Below are positions 12,601-27,600 of a stretch of DNA of 64,000 bases, piece after piece. Each line of letters begins with the position of its first letter. The first letter of the stretch is position 1. The translations under genes were made by a program, and so were the position numbers. The notes below the pieces were generated by a model. The model saw only the letters and a program-made list of their open reading frames with translations, was not told the DNA's origin and did not search any database. This DNA comes from Panopea generosa (Eukaryota; Mollusca; Bivalvia; Adapedonta; Hiatellidae): contig CM055895.1 of NCBI GenBank assembly GCA_029582155.1, forward strand, positions 20,509,004 through 20,573,003. Reading direction: 5' to 3'.

Positions 12601-15600
12601 TGTCAACCAGGTGTGTATGTTCCGTCCCTGTCAATATTAATGTTTGTGTCCCATCACCTTCACAAAGACCTGTCAACCAGGTGTGTATGTTCCATCCCTG
12701 TCAATATTCATGTTCTTATCCTATCACCTTCACAAAGACCTGTCAACCAGGTGTGTATGTTCCATCCCTGTCAGTATTATTGTTTGTGTCCCATCATCTT
12801 CACAAAGATTTGTCAACCAGGTGTGTATGTTCTGTCCCTGTCAATATTATGTTTGTCCCATCACCTTCACAAAGATCTGTCAACCAGGTGTGTATGTTCC
12901 ATTCCTGTCAATGTTAATGTTTGTGTCCCATCACCTTCACAAAGGTCTGTTATCATGTACATGCTTGTTGCATGATTGTGTCCCATCACCTCACAAAGGT
13001 CTTTTGTCATGTACATGCTTGTTGTATGTTTGTGTCCTTTCACCTCACAAAGGTCTGTTGTCATGCACATGCTTGTTACATGTTTGTGTCCCTTCACCTC
13101 ACAAAGGTCTGTTGTCATGTACATGCTTGTTACATGTTTGTGTCCCTTAACCTCACAAAGGTCTGTTGTCAACAACATGTTTGTTACATGTTTGTGTCCC
13201 TTCACCTCACAAAGGTCTGTTGTCATGTACATGCTTGTTACATGTTTGTGTCCCTTCACCTCACAAATGTCTGTTGTCATGTACATGCTTGTTACATGTT
13301 TGTGTCCCTTCACCTCACAAAGGTCTGTTGTCATGTACATGCTTGTTACATGTGTGTGTCCCATTGCCTCACAGTTGTCTGTTATCATGTACATGCTTGT
13401 TGCATGTTCATGTCCCATTGCCTCACAGTTGTCTGTTATCATGTACATGCTTGTTGCATGTTCATGTCCCATTGCCTCACAGTTGTCTGTTATCATGTAC
13501 ATGCTTGTTGCATGTTCATGTCCCATTGCCTCACAGTTGTCTATTATCATGTACATGCATGTTCATGTCCCATTGCCTCAAAGAGGTCTGTTATCATGTA
13601 CATGCTTGTTGCATGTTCGTGTCCCATCACCTCACAGAGGTCTGTTATCATGTACATGTTTGTTGCATGTTCACAGAGGTCTGTTATCATGTACATGCTT
13701 GTTGCATGTTCATGTCCCATCACCTCACAGAGGTCTGTTATCATGTACATGCTCATTGCATGTTCATGTCCCATCACCTCACAAAGGTCTGTTATCATGT
13801 ACATGCTTGTTGCATGTTCATGTCCCATCACCTCACAAAGGTCTGTTATCATGTACATGCTTGTTGCATGTTCATGTCCCATCACCTCACAAAGATCTGT
13901 TATCATGTACATGCTTGTTGCATGTTCATGTCCCATCACCTCACAAAGGCCTGTTATCATGTACATGCTTGTTGCATGTTCATGTCCCATCACCTCACAA
14001 AGGCCTGTTATCATGTACATGCTTGTTGCATATTCGTGTCCCATCACCTCACAAAGGTCTGTTATCATGTACATGCTCATTGCATGTTCGTGTCCCATTG
14101 CCTCACAGAGGTCTGTTATCATGTACATGCTTATTGCATATTCGTGTCCCATCGCCTCACAAAGGTCTGTTATCATGTACATGCTCATTGTATGTTCGTG
14201 TCCCATTGCCTCACAAAGGCCTGTTATCATGTACATGCTTGTTGCATGTTCGTGTCCCATCGCCTCACAGAGGTCTGTTATCATGTACATGCTTGTTGCA
14301 TGATGATGTCCCATCACTTCACAAAGGTCTGTTATCATGCACAATGCTTGTTACATTAATTTAAAGATTAAGTTTCAAACATATATTTGTACCAATTTCA
14401 AACTTTTTCAAAACTATATCTTCCTCTGCCTGGTAGGACACTGTGTTCAATCTTTTGTAGATAAATTATTCAATGATGATGATAACATGGGGAATTATTT
14501 TTAGAGCGCAATTTTGTTTGCGTCATGCATCCGTAAAAAATCACATTTTTTACTTCTTCTTAAAACCCATTAACCCGATTGTAATGAAATTTTGTATGTA
14601 GCTTTGATACTTAAAGGTGAATAAACATGAATTTCATGATCTCCATCCCCATTGTCAGTCAAGTAATATAGTGATATTAAAAAAACTAGTATGACCATTG
14701 TGATGTTTTCTAACAGACACTCAACTGGAGAATTGTATGATTGGAGAAGGAGTCGAAGGATACTATGGTGGCATGAACTGCTACAGAACATTTGAAGGAC
14801 TGATGGCAGCTAACTGCAAACTTGAATGTCTTTGGGACCCCGATTGCACAGCTGTGGCACATTTGAATGAAGATGACCTATGTCTACTCTATAAGGATAT
14901 GTTCACCCTTGTGCCTCTCAAAAATGGAATATTTTGGAAGAAAGAATGTGCTAAAAGTAAGAAACAAAGTTCCAGCATGGTTGCGATGCTAAATTTGATT
15001 TTGAATTGAACTGCCTTACTAAATAGTGCAAGAAATGACATAGCATTATTTGAAATTCTCCTACCAGGATATGATGTCATGTCATGATAACAAAACAAAT
15101 GTAGTTAGAATGAATATCACATAGCTGTATTAATGACTTGATTTTTTTATATAAAGGCTAAGTGGTAGAATTTTAATAAAGAATGATTTTTTTAAATATT
15201 TATATCTGATTCCCTGGGAAAGATGCTTGAATGAAATATTTCTTTTCAGTTTTATTAATTTTAGTAAGCAGAGAAAGTTTGTTTCAATGAAAATGTAAAT
15301 GTTATTTCTGAAATTTCTAATTGTCGATACTGCAACAATGATATTGTTCATTGTTACTTTCTCACTCTGTAAAAGTATTTGTAACTATTATTTCAACTGT
15401 CATAAATATCTATCAAGATCAAATTATTTTAAAGATAATGATATTCAAATAAATAATTTTATCTACAAATTCAAAACAACTTACTGAAACAAATATTAAA
15501 ACTGGAGAGATAGCTATTGCATTGATGCTTTATATGTCTGTTACAGAAGAAGATTCTTGTAATCTGGATAACAAAGTTACTGGAGAGTATGGTGGTGAAG

Positions 15601-18600
15601 GTTCGTACAGGTCGCTGTGGGCTGATGACTGTGTTGCTGAGTGTGACAATGATCCCCAGTGTAGCTCAGTTTCATGTATTATCTTGAGTATTGGAAACCT
15701 ATGTAGACTGTATGCCCACAGTAAATATGTGAAGACTATCCACCCAAGAGGTATCACCTGGCACAAGGATTGCCCAAGAGGTACATTTTATTCTTGCTTG
15801 TTATTCTTTAATGTTTAATTTGAATGGGGTTTAATGGTTAACAGCCATTTCCAACACATTACAGTACCAGTATTAATAGTGGAGGAACTGCTCAATTAAG
15901 ACTTGTGAATTAAATTTAAGTTGAAGCACGTTTCTGCCGCAAATATCTGACTTCAATTCTAGTAATATACTGTTTCTTTTCTGTTTGTTTTGGAACGCCA
16001 TTTCCAACACATTTCAGGTTTTATGTGACATATCCAGTGTTATTAGTGGAGGAAGGACTGAGTAGAATCTGAGTAGAACCGCAGTCCTTCTGCAAAGAAC
16101 TGGCAAATTCACATAAAGTTATTGGCGAGAGCGGGACTTGAACATATGACCTTAGCAGTGAGAGCTAATTAAGTGATCTTGAGATGGTGCCTTAGATCAA
16201 ATGGCCATGGAGGACACCTTATACTTTTTCTGTTCAGTTAGTGATTGAGTTGCACCTTTACCATTCTACTTATATTTTACCCTGTGGATCATACTGGTTG
16301 CTGATACAACAAAGCTTTTATCTTAATGAACCCTTTACTTCATAAAGACGCCTTTTGACACCTCTAATAAAGATGGCTTTGGACTCCTGTAATATAGAAA
16401 GCTTTTGAATTATTGGGTGAATTATGTTTATATTAACTGACAGAGTGGAAAACAGTGCAGAAAGTGTTCAGATTGCTTGTTACAAGCAATCTGAACATTC
16501 CTGCACTGTTTTCAAAGGCCTTCTGTAATTGGTGTGGGAAAACTAGTATCTCTGGAGTAAAGGGTTAAGCATATTTCAAAATAATTGACTTGTAACAGTT
16601 TCTATTCTTAGGGTTGACTTATAGTATGGAAAATTTATAATCATTTCCTAGACTGTAGAACTATCCTAGCTCTCTCACATTATGGATCATAACACAGCAG
16701 TGAAACAAGCACGCTGATTGGTCAGTTGCTTCAGCGGATGGTCATACACATCACAATTTGGTTTACATATTAGCAGGCTTGTCTGCTTCTAGTTTATTAT
16801 TATGTGCACAGAAACCACTTTCAATAGAAATAAATTCTATTAAAAGTTCATTTTTCGGGTCAAATCTCACTGACAATATAAGCAAAGTATGCAACTATGA
16901 GCAGTGTTGTTGCACCTCATTTAATTTAATAACATGCATTAACTTATATGCCATTAACTGGTTTATTTTATATATGGCTGCATAAGGTAAATTTAATAAT
17001 TAATCAACATAATAAAAGTCATCAGTCTAATACTTCAATCTTCTATAGCCTATAAATAATGATACAAAAAAAAAAAATATGGCGACGATATATTGTTTGG
17101 TAACTTGGGTTGTCATTTGATCATTGGAACAGATTTTCAAGTTTTATATTATGATATTTTCCCCACCCACCCTACCCCCACCGAAAAAAATAAGAGCCAA
17201 GCAAAAACCACATTATAACGGAATTCATGTTGTATCAGACTGCATTATAACGGGACCGCAGTGTAGTAAATATAAGCACTGAATCCATAGTAAATATGTT
17301 GTAAATATAAACATCCAGATAAACTCTCAGTTATATACAGTCAAACCTGTGTTTAGCAGCCAGTAATGGGAAGGAGCAAAAGTGACCTCTTAAGACAGGT
17401 TGTTGCTTAATTCAGGTCACTTTGCTCTAAAAGTATAGAAATGAGAAATAGCAAATGTGACTGCTTAAGACAAGTGGCTGCTTAATAGAGGTGACTGCTA
17501 ACCAGGGTTGACTGTATGTTAAATATAAACACTTGGGTATTAAAATCATTTTCATCATCAATCATCACAGAAATGAGAAGTCATCTTTTATGTTTTTAAT
17601 AATCATCTTATCCTGCTTGCCAAAATGACTTGTTCAAAGTGCGAAGGGTAAATAAAAACTTATACATACATCTAGTTTATTCTAATCATTCAATTCATAA
17701 CTATTTTTCAGATGGGAAATACTGCTACACTAAGATCTACGATGGTTTTCATGGAGGAGAAATGTTTTATGATAGTCTGTTAACAGGTTCATTTGAGGAA
17801 TGTAACCAAGCATGCTTGGGAGACGAGCGTTGTACTAAAGCACATGTTAGTTTACAAACAGTTGGCTGTTTGTGCCTCTTGTATGATAACAAAGGGTTCA
17901 AGTTACAAGAACACCCAAATGGAGAACTGACAGTGAAATATTGTCCTGTTGGTAAGTGGACATTAAGAAGTTACTATTTGTGCTAATGTTTGTATTACTA
18001 CTTAGAAGACAATTATAGTAAAATTTATGGATCCTGAAATGTCCGTTTGGATTTTAGATATAATAGTTCATCCTATCATTAGTTATTATTTTACATGATA
18101 AAGTGGTGGCCTGATAAATTTCAGTTTATTTGGTAGGTCATAAAATAAACTCTGTCAGACTGCTAGGATTTTTTTTAAAAAATTTAAAGGGGGTTTATTA
18201 GGATTTTTTTTAAAATTGGCTAAAAACATTTATTTCCAATATACCATGCCTATAATTTTTATATACTCACTTACCCCGTATTGCCCAAAAGATGTCTATT
18301 TAAAAATGCTAAAATAATATATTGAAAAGGATTTCTTAACTTTGCTGTACACCTCGGTTAGACTAAAATAGATTTACCTCTTAAAATGGCAACATCTTTT
18401 GTGACAAATTGAATGAGTCTTATGATTTCATATTGATTTCAATTTTACGCATAGTAAATAATGTTTCATCTTAGAAAGAGTCAGAATGACAATGTGACGG
18501 TTGTCAAACAGTATTTAAGTGTTGTCTATTTATAAAATGGGGATTCTGTTTCAAGTGCACCACTCCAATTTACATATTTTGATTTTGTTAAGTTTTTGGT

Positions 18601-21600
18601 GGATTTGACATACGAAACTATTCAGTTTTTATCTATTAATGATAATGAGATGCTTTTTATCCATTTTGATAATAAGTGGGGTTTTTTTAAGACATTTATA
18701 GCATTTTATCCTGATACACTCCCTTTAATAGTTTCCTAGATATTGTGTTTGAAATCCACATTATTTTTGTTTTAGTCAAAGGATAAATAAAGTACTAGAG
18801 TAGGGCATGTACTCACAAAGTTTAATAGCTTCACAATAGTTTGGCAGAACAACATTTTATTGAAATTTCACATAATAGAGTTTGTAGAGGAAGGCACTAA
18901 CCTAATGCTCGCTATTTTATCATTTAAGAGTAGAAACTTGAAAGTACTGTTTCTTATATGACTTGCATGTATTTATCCATCACCATGCAGAATTTGACAT
19001 GCTAAATGGCGACCTTAAAGCAACACATCCACGTTTAAACTTTTTTAAAAAGTTTTTCAATTGAGTTGTGAGCACATTTCCCATACATAAATATATGGTC
19101 AGTGAGCTGTATATGTGCTAACAAACACTATCCAGAACGCTTTAGAACTATAAAAAAAGATGTCCAAATTATAAAGCGTGACAAACGCTTTATAAATTAT
19201 TTTTATATTACTGAGGATTCCAACTTGGCTTCAAATTGAATTATGTGAGTCGTATTAAAAAACTTCATGTTTTAGTGGGTAGTGTACTTTACCTGCCTTG
19301 AAAGTCATTTTGACAATTTTTTTTGACTCGGGTGAGTTACACGCTTGTTTTATAAAGTGTTAGTCACGCATTATAATTTGGGCATCATTTTGTACGGGAT
19401 TGTGTTTATATGCTCATATACAGCTAATTGATCATATGTTTGTATGGGAAATGTGCTCATGACTCAATTAAATTTTTTTTTTTTAAAGTTCAAACATCAA
19501 TGTGTTGCTTTAATATAAACTTGACTTTATTTGGAAGATAGTGAAATAAACTTTCAATTAGATTATTAGCTTTTCTTCTTTAAAAATATAAATGTCCAGA
19601 ATATTGTGGTTTAATCTGCAAAATTACAAAATAAAAGGATTGATAAAGTGCTTGCGTTGTGCCTTTCCCTACAAAGTTTATAAGGTTTGTCAAGAAAATA
19701 CAACAAAACCTCTGCCATGTTGGGTTTTCAATACACACTTTTGCCAGTAAAGGCATTATTAATTAAAGGTTTCTCTTTATAAAATGTATGTGAAAAACCT
19801 GAAAATCAAGGCTATTGAGACTAGAATATTTTCAAGGTGGCTTAAAAATGACATGCATGCTGCATAAGGCCATAATAAATCAATTGCTAGATTATCATTC
19901 CGACCCGCCCTGTAATTTCATGCCACCCTTGCAGACCCTTTTTATTTTCATAAAAATTAAAAAAAATATATAAAAAAATCTTTTTTTTTTATTAAAAAAC
20001 ATCAAAATTTTAAAAATGAAAATAAAATTCTCCCACACTCCCCGTTTTTATGACAAATTTGGATGATAATCTAACAATTAATTTATAATGGCCTTATTGT
20101 ACAAATTTTAATATTTCAAGACTTACCATGTTTCACAATCAAAATGTAAATACTGGTATACTTTTTTTGTTTCTAAATGAGAATATAGAAATGGCAATTT
20201 CAATGAGATTACACAATTTTTTCCAAGATATTTCTTTATGGTTAAAGAAAAAGCATAAAACAAACTCTTTAAAGGTTTTTGATAAGTAAGAGACATATCT
20301 CAGTGAATATGTTATTTATAATATTACTGTTTAAAGCAGTGAAATTATAAATGGTAATTGCACAATTTTCAAGTTTCTTTTTGGTTTCTGTGGTGAAAAT
20401 ATCAATCAGATTTCACATTTGGACACTGAAATTTTCATGCTTAATTGTGACTAAATTCCCATTCTAACAGCCTTCAGAATATTCCTGTGATTTCATTGGT
20501 TGGTGCTTTTAGATTTGCAGGTACCAAAAACTGCATATGTCATTGGTAAAATCACCATGTTTTTGTGTTCCATGTAGTATTAGACTATATTGCATCATTT
20601 GTTAAGAGCGTTGTGAAAAAGTGGAAACAGTAGTTTAAAAAACCTGTTTGTCGATTTAAATTACTTTTAATTGGTAAAGTGTTTAGAATAGAAAGTTGTA
20701 TTAGATATTTTGAACTGTTTTGTGATTTAGTTTGATTTTTACCAGAAACTATTTTTATAGCTCATCATTTGCTGATATGCTTCATTCAGCTAAACAGTAA
20801 GTTCAATTTGGACACCAGTCGCTTTAGTAACTTGGTTTAGTGAGCAAATTTTAATAAAAAGTTCATTAGAATAGGGTTAAGTAATTTTTAAATTTGTGAC
20901 CGTATATGAGATGATAATGGTCACAATTTTTATAACAGAATGGATTTAACCCTATTCATGTAGCTGTACCACTTCATTCTTTAAATGAGGAAATTTGCAT
21001 ACTAATTCACGGAAACCAACAACTATTTTCTAATATTGTATTAATTGTGAAAAGGAAATTTGACAACAATTGGAGTTGATGTGACTTTAAATGTCATAAT
21101 ATATACTATTATTCCATATTCCATGTTTTTTGCTTAGAAAACTCTGGATGCATAATGGAATCATCAGGCTCTGGTTTTATCAGGGACGGAAGTCACTACA
21201 AATCCCTATCTGCGAGATCCTTTGCTCAGTGTTCCATGGAATGTCTCAATGATAAAGACTGCTGGGCCAACAGCTTTTCCTCGATACTGCATAACGGTCA
21301 TACGAAGTTATGTTCACTTTATAAGCAATCAGCTGATGATCAAATTCTTCGGACTTCCTCAGGTGGAGAAATTGGATATAAAGTCTGTAATAACAGTAAG
21401 TATGACCTGTTAAATGACCTGGTAATGGTCTCGGTCCGTCCGTTCGCTGCCCGTCCGTCCATCTGTTACACTTTTGTCCAGAGCATAACTACAAAACTAG
21501 GGATTTTGTTGAATCTTCACACATTGACTGTGGACATTGAGAGGAAGTGCAGTGTACAAGAATCATAACTCTACCTAGTTTACTTTTGGTATTATCTCCC

Positions 21601-24600
21601 TTTATAAAATTTACTTGTCCAGTGCATAACTCCAAAACTGTTCAAGGGATTTTGTTGAATTTTCACACAATGACTGAGGATATTGAGAGGAGGTGTAGTG
21701 TACAAGAACCATAACTCTTTCTTCCTTTCTTTTTTAATTATCTCCCTTTATTGAATTTACTTGTCCTGGGCATATCTTTTAATGTGCGGAATGCAATTTA
21801 TTCAAACGGCATATAAAGACAGTCAGTGCAGTGTCTAAGAATCATAACTCTACCTTGCCTCAATTTTCAATCATTCTGATTTCGCACTTTTAGTTAACTC
21901 AGGAACTATTCAAGGGATTTGGTTCACATTTCACACAATGATAGAAGAGATTGAGATGAAGTGCATTGTCCAAGATCTGTAGCTCTACCTTGTCCATTTT
22001 TTAATTATTTTCGTTTATTGTGCTTGTCCAGAACATAACTCAAAAAGTGTTCAAAGAACTTAGTTGATATTTCACACAGAGGATATGAGAGGAATGCAAT
22101 GTGCAGGAAACATATTAACTCTTTCAATGGTCTTCACAGACTTACTCCCTTTTTCATTTTCCCTTGTGCAGTGTGCAGGAAGCATAACTCTTCCTTCTGT
22201 CTTTGCAAAATTATTCATCTTTGTTATTTTCCTTTGTTTTGAGTATATCTTGAAGAGTTTTGAAATGAATGCTTTAAGATAGAGAGGCTGACAGAAAGTG
22301 GACAGTACAAGAATTTGGTTTGACTCTTGTTGACCTGGTAAATAGCATGGTAATTGACCAGGTAATTGACTCCTGAGTCTTATTTTAATTGCATGTTTTG
22401 TTTATTGGGAATGTGATAAAATATTTGTTTAACATAAATAATCATCTTATCCCACTTGCCGAAATGATTAGTTCAAAGTGTGAGGGTAAATAAATACTTA
22501 TACACACATGTTAAACATAATATATTAAGTGCATACTTGCATAAAAATGGAGGTGAAAGATTCTTGTTAAATATGTTAAATGTATACTAAACTAATAAGC
22601 TTGTGGTGTGAGAACCTTTGTAACATGGAAGTCTATATGTTTCAGATGATGATATGAGATGTTCCTATGAGAAAAAACCATGCCTTGATGGTGGGGAGGA
22701 TTTTTACACACAGAACATTGCAACAACAGAAGAGGGGTGTTTGGATATCTGTATGTATAACTTACAATGCCAGGCTGTCAGTGTTTACCTAATCTCCAAG
22801 CATCGCTATGAATGTCGCTTGTTTCAGCGCTCTAAACTCAATATGACAGGAGAAGGTGACGCAAACTGTGTAACCAGCTGGGTGCAGTTTTGCCATTCAA
22901 ACAGTGAGTTTTGTTGGATTGTTTGTTGTTTGATTGTTTCACTTAGTTTTTATGCCATTGAAGGTTAATGAATGATTAGTTAACCTAACCACTGTTTCCT
23001 TGGATCCTGGAAGGTTAACCAGTACTCAAGCTCACCATTTTTGCTTGTAACATTCACACTTGAATCAGTGGTGAGAGATTAATGAAAAGGAGACCCAGTG
23101 TCATATATCAATCATCAAGGAGACTTTGGCCAGACGACGGGGATTCAAATTCAGAACCTCTAAAATGCTACCAACTGAGCTAAAAGGGTGAGAAAAAGTC
23201 TTTATACAGTGTATTAGAGGCAAAGCAAAACTTAATGTTCTTATGGCAGAATTTCCACTTAACTTTTTATTTTATCAGTAAATGTGAGATCATCCTAGAA
23301 GATAGAAATAAATTATAAATGATGGATGTAAAATATGTCTTGCACTTCTATATGCAGTAGAACCCGACGGGACTGGGCAAAATAGTTTGAGGGTTGTTTG
23401 AGCCAAGTATTATCTGATCATACATGTACATGTATATACATCAAAATAGGAATTCGGCAGGGACCAGACAAGTAGTTTGAGCTATATGTGGTGTTCCTTT
23501 TATCTGTGTCCGAACCACAAAGTTCTACTGTACACTTACTACAAATTGCATAACATTGTTCGACATTGCTTTCTATAATTGTGTATTATTCTATGTAATC
23601 AAGCAGGGTAAGATTAATTAAGCTTTATCAGCTAAGAAACTTATTTTGCAGAAACAGACAATCAAAATAATGACATCATTGTTTTTGTGTTGTGTTGAAC
23701 TCAAGTTTAAACTAATTTTTTTTTGATAAACTGTTTATTATATAAAAAGATATAACCAATGGTTATGACTAAGACATTTATTTTAATTTCATCATGATCA
23801 GTCAAATTTGGAACTATTTCCTGACACATTTATTGCAGATGTACACACTTGCATTTATTTGCTGGACTAAAATCAAAAGTTGCTTTTAAGGTTACCTGAG
23901 GCTTTATCTAAAGGGAGCTTTCGCGATCGCCTTATGTCTGTTGTTGTGGGTCAACTGTCGTGTGTCCATAAACAATTGACATTTTCAACTTCTCAAAAAT
24001 TGTAATCTTAATCGTAATGAAATGTTGTATGCAGCTTTGGTACCTAAGAATGAATCATAATTTTGAATTGCATGGTCCTCACCCCTCTGGGGCCTTGGGG
24101 GCTGGCTAAAACAGTCAAATTCAAGATAAACTTTAAAAATCTTCTTACTTCTTCAGAAGCACTGGGAAACAAATGGTGAACATGATTATTGATGTATATG
24201 GGTCCTTTTTAAAAAAAAAGTGATTTGCATGTCCTTTGGTCTCATGGTTTGGCCATGGGGGTTGGGCCTACTTTAATAAATCTATATAAGAGAAAATGAC
24301 CAAAAAACATAATTTCTGATGACTGAATAGACTAATTTGAATGGTTTTTGGTGTGATTTGATGTTGCTGACATGACAGTTAATGACAAAAGTTGGAAAAT
24401 AGATTCATATAGCTTTATATCATCAATACAATAAGTTGCCCATTCAGGCCAATGGACATTTTGTTTAAATAAAAAATTTATGAAATACACAAATATCGAC
24501 CTGATAAAGGGATACGATATTAGTGCATGATAGTCTAAAATTTATCAAGTTAAGTTTGAAAAAAAATATGATTGGTCAGTTAAGATTAAGTGAAATAAAT

Positions 24601-27600
24601 TGAATGTTTATATATATATGCCTTGATATTAATTTTGAAAAATTCTTCGGCAGCTATAACTTTGATGTTTTTATAGGCCAGTTTCACTTGGCTAATCGTT
24701 AACAAACTTGATGTCAGATGGGGCTTTGTAGCAAATGGGCATTGAAGCATTAGTTGATATGCAAGATACAAGCACAGGGGGCGCTGTCATAGAAAAAAAT
24801 AATAAAATCATAAAATACACATTGCTAAAGTGAATTTTTTAAAGTTGATTCATTCTGTGGCATTATGCAGCAATTATCAATAATGGAACTATTCATTACA
24901 GATGAAAAAAGATTCTGCATGATGGAGGAAAAAGTTGATCAGATATATCAAGGAAGCTATACATATCATAAAGAATATAGCAAAAGAGATGAATGTCAAA
25001 GCTTGTGTGGTAAAGACAGAACATGCGACCATGCCACATTCACTGCTGATGGAGAATGTTTCTTATATCAAACAACTGGCACTGGAAGATCTCTTGAAAG
25101 CATAACTGTAGAGGGTGCCATCTCATTTGATAAAATGTGCCCACAAGGTATGTGTTTATAAAAGAAAAATCAGTTTTAATAGAAGAGTACCATAGACTTT
25201 TCAGGAACTGTGAAATTTTAAATTCATACTTACAGACACTTCTAATGAAGGTGTAAAGCCAAAAGCTAGCTAAGGATATTTTGTTATAAGTTTTAGCACT
25301 GTAAAATGGTAATTCTCTCTACTGTATTTACTATTTCTATCATTTATGAGTCCTTTACGGATCCGGTGCTCCTGAAAAGTGTTTTGTTAGACTATGGTTT
25401 TCCCTATCATAAATATATATATATATAAAGGGAGATAATAAAATTCACAACAACAGAATTTCCAATATGGGATCTGTTTTCAGATGCTCATTCATAATGC
25501 ATGATATATATATATATATATATGGAGATGATTATTTGTAAAAATCAGACATAATATACAAACCGGACTACAGCAAGGGTGCCTAGTTACAATGTGAACC
25601 AGAGATACAATATCAAAGCCTCTGCCAAACCAATAAATTTGGTGTCAACAATGACTTATATACTATGGTTAAACATACAACACATCTGGACTAGATGAAC
25701 AATTTACATACATGAGCTGATAGCTTTTTATGAGTAGGATTCAGTTTAGGATTCATGACTACTCACATGCTAAATAAAGGACAGATTTAGAAACCTGTTG
25801 GATCATGAAGATACAGTAAATTCATATGTATTTTATATCATAAATAATTAAATTCACAACAACGGAATATCAGATATTAGGATCTTTAAAGATGCCAATT
25901 CACAATGCATAATATATATATCAGATGACGCATGCCCTGCTTACACAACTCCCCAAATTAACTGATCTATTCATCTAAACATCGATTATAAATCACGGTT
26001 CTGTTATATGATTGACAATTAGGAAAAGTTTTCACGCCATTTTTATCAAAACTTTTCCACTTAATGAAATAGAACACAACAGAAAATGGCACATGAAACT
26101 GCCAGAGTGATGACATCCCACATTGGCACAAGGACAAAATTTAATTGTGTCAGAGTTATAGACATATTATAGTATGTACATTCGCTACATAAATTAAAGC
26201 ATGTGTATTTGTAAATATATTCATCTTTGCGGATTATATAAATTCTTTTGTTTAATGAATTGCTATATTTGTTTTACATGACAATCTATCAAAATTGATA
26301 ACTGAAATTATAATTGCAGTAAATAATGCATTATTCCTGTACATAAGATAAATACTTGCCTGCTGGGTTTATATTTGTTTTTTGCATAATAGCTAATTAT
26401 AAACCAATTGAGACATAGACTAGTTCACATTTATTTATTATTTACGTTTTCGATACCATAATGTTTACTTTGGTGTAAACCAGTCTGGTTTTGAGTGAAC
26501 ATTTATGATTACATGACCTTTATCTGATGAAATAGACATGACACGCTTACCGTGTGTATTTAATTTCAAAGGATGCAAAGCAATTGAGTTTTAGGTAACA
26601 GATTAATCTGATGTCACCCTACAAATCATCACTTATATGGTAGATCATAATTATGTAAAATAGGGTGGCATAGTAAGCAATCTTTCACAAAGATTTCAAG
26701 ATTTTAGTCAATAAACTATCATATATAACCCTTGTGATTTCTTTAAATATATTGTTCTAACAATTTATTCTACTGCAACAAAATATTTTGTAATGGGTGT
26801 TACAATTGGACAACCAGAGATGATGCGATTGGTGAGCACACCATGTAAACAATAAATGATACACGGTTAACAATACTCGGTAAATGATACACGGTAAACG
26901 ATACATGATTCGAACACAGGCTAAACTTTGTTTAGTTTCGTTTTGAACTGCATTTTCACATTTATCTCCAATGTTAATCATTCAGAAATGCAAACCATAA
27001 ATGAAACTAAAATGAATTTGAAACATGTTACAAACATGTTTGAAATGCATGTTTGGTGTACATGTATCACCTCACCAACAAATGAAGTATAAAAATGCTG
27101 TTCATGTATCACCTCACCAACAAATGAAGTATAAAAATGCTGTACATGTATCACCTCACCAACAGATGAAGTATAAAATTGCTTTACATGTATCACTTCA
27201 CCAACAAATGAAGTATAAAAATGCTGTTCATGTATCACCTCTCCAACAAATGAAGTATAAAAATGCTGTACATGTATCACCTCACCAACAAATTTAGTAT
27301 AAAAATGCTGTACATGTATCACTTCACCAACAAATGAAGTATAAAAATGCTTAACATGTATCACTTCACCAACATATGAAGTATAAAAATACTTTACATG
27401 TATCTCTTCACCGACAAATGAAGTATAAAAATGCTGTTCATGTATCACCTCACCAACAAATGAAGTATAAAAATGCTGTTCATGTATCACCTCACCAACA
27501 AATGAAGTATAAAAATGCTGTTCATGTATCACCTCACCAACAAATGAAGTATAAAATGCTTTACATGTATCACTTCACCAACAAATGAAGTATAAAAAAG

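Noticed and set aside
12867-14364. Several open frames of 229 to 462 codons on both strands
   Set aside because: They are readings of the 54-bp and 70-bp minisatellite, open in several frames at once, and they lie in the intron between PAN2 and PAN3.
16449-16515. Possible microRNA precursor
   Set aside because: The hairpin has almost no terminal loop and sits in the centre of a MITE-like inverted repeat, so a transposon origin is simpler.
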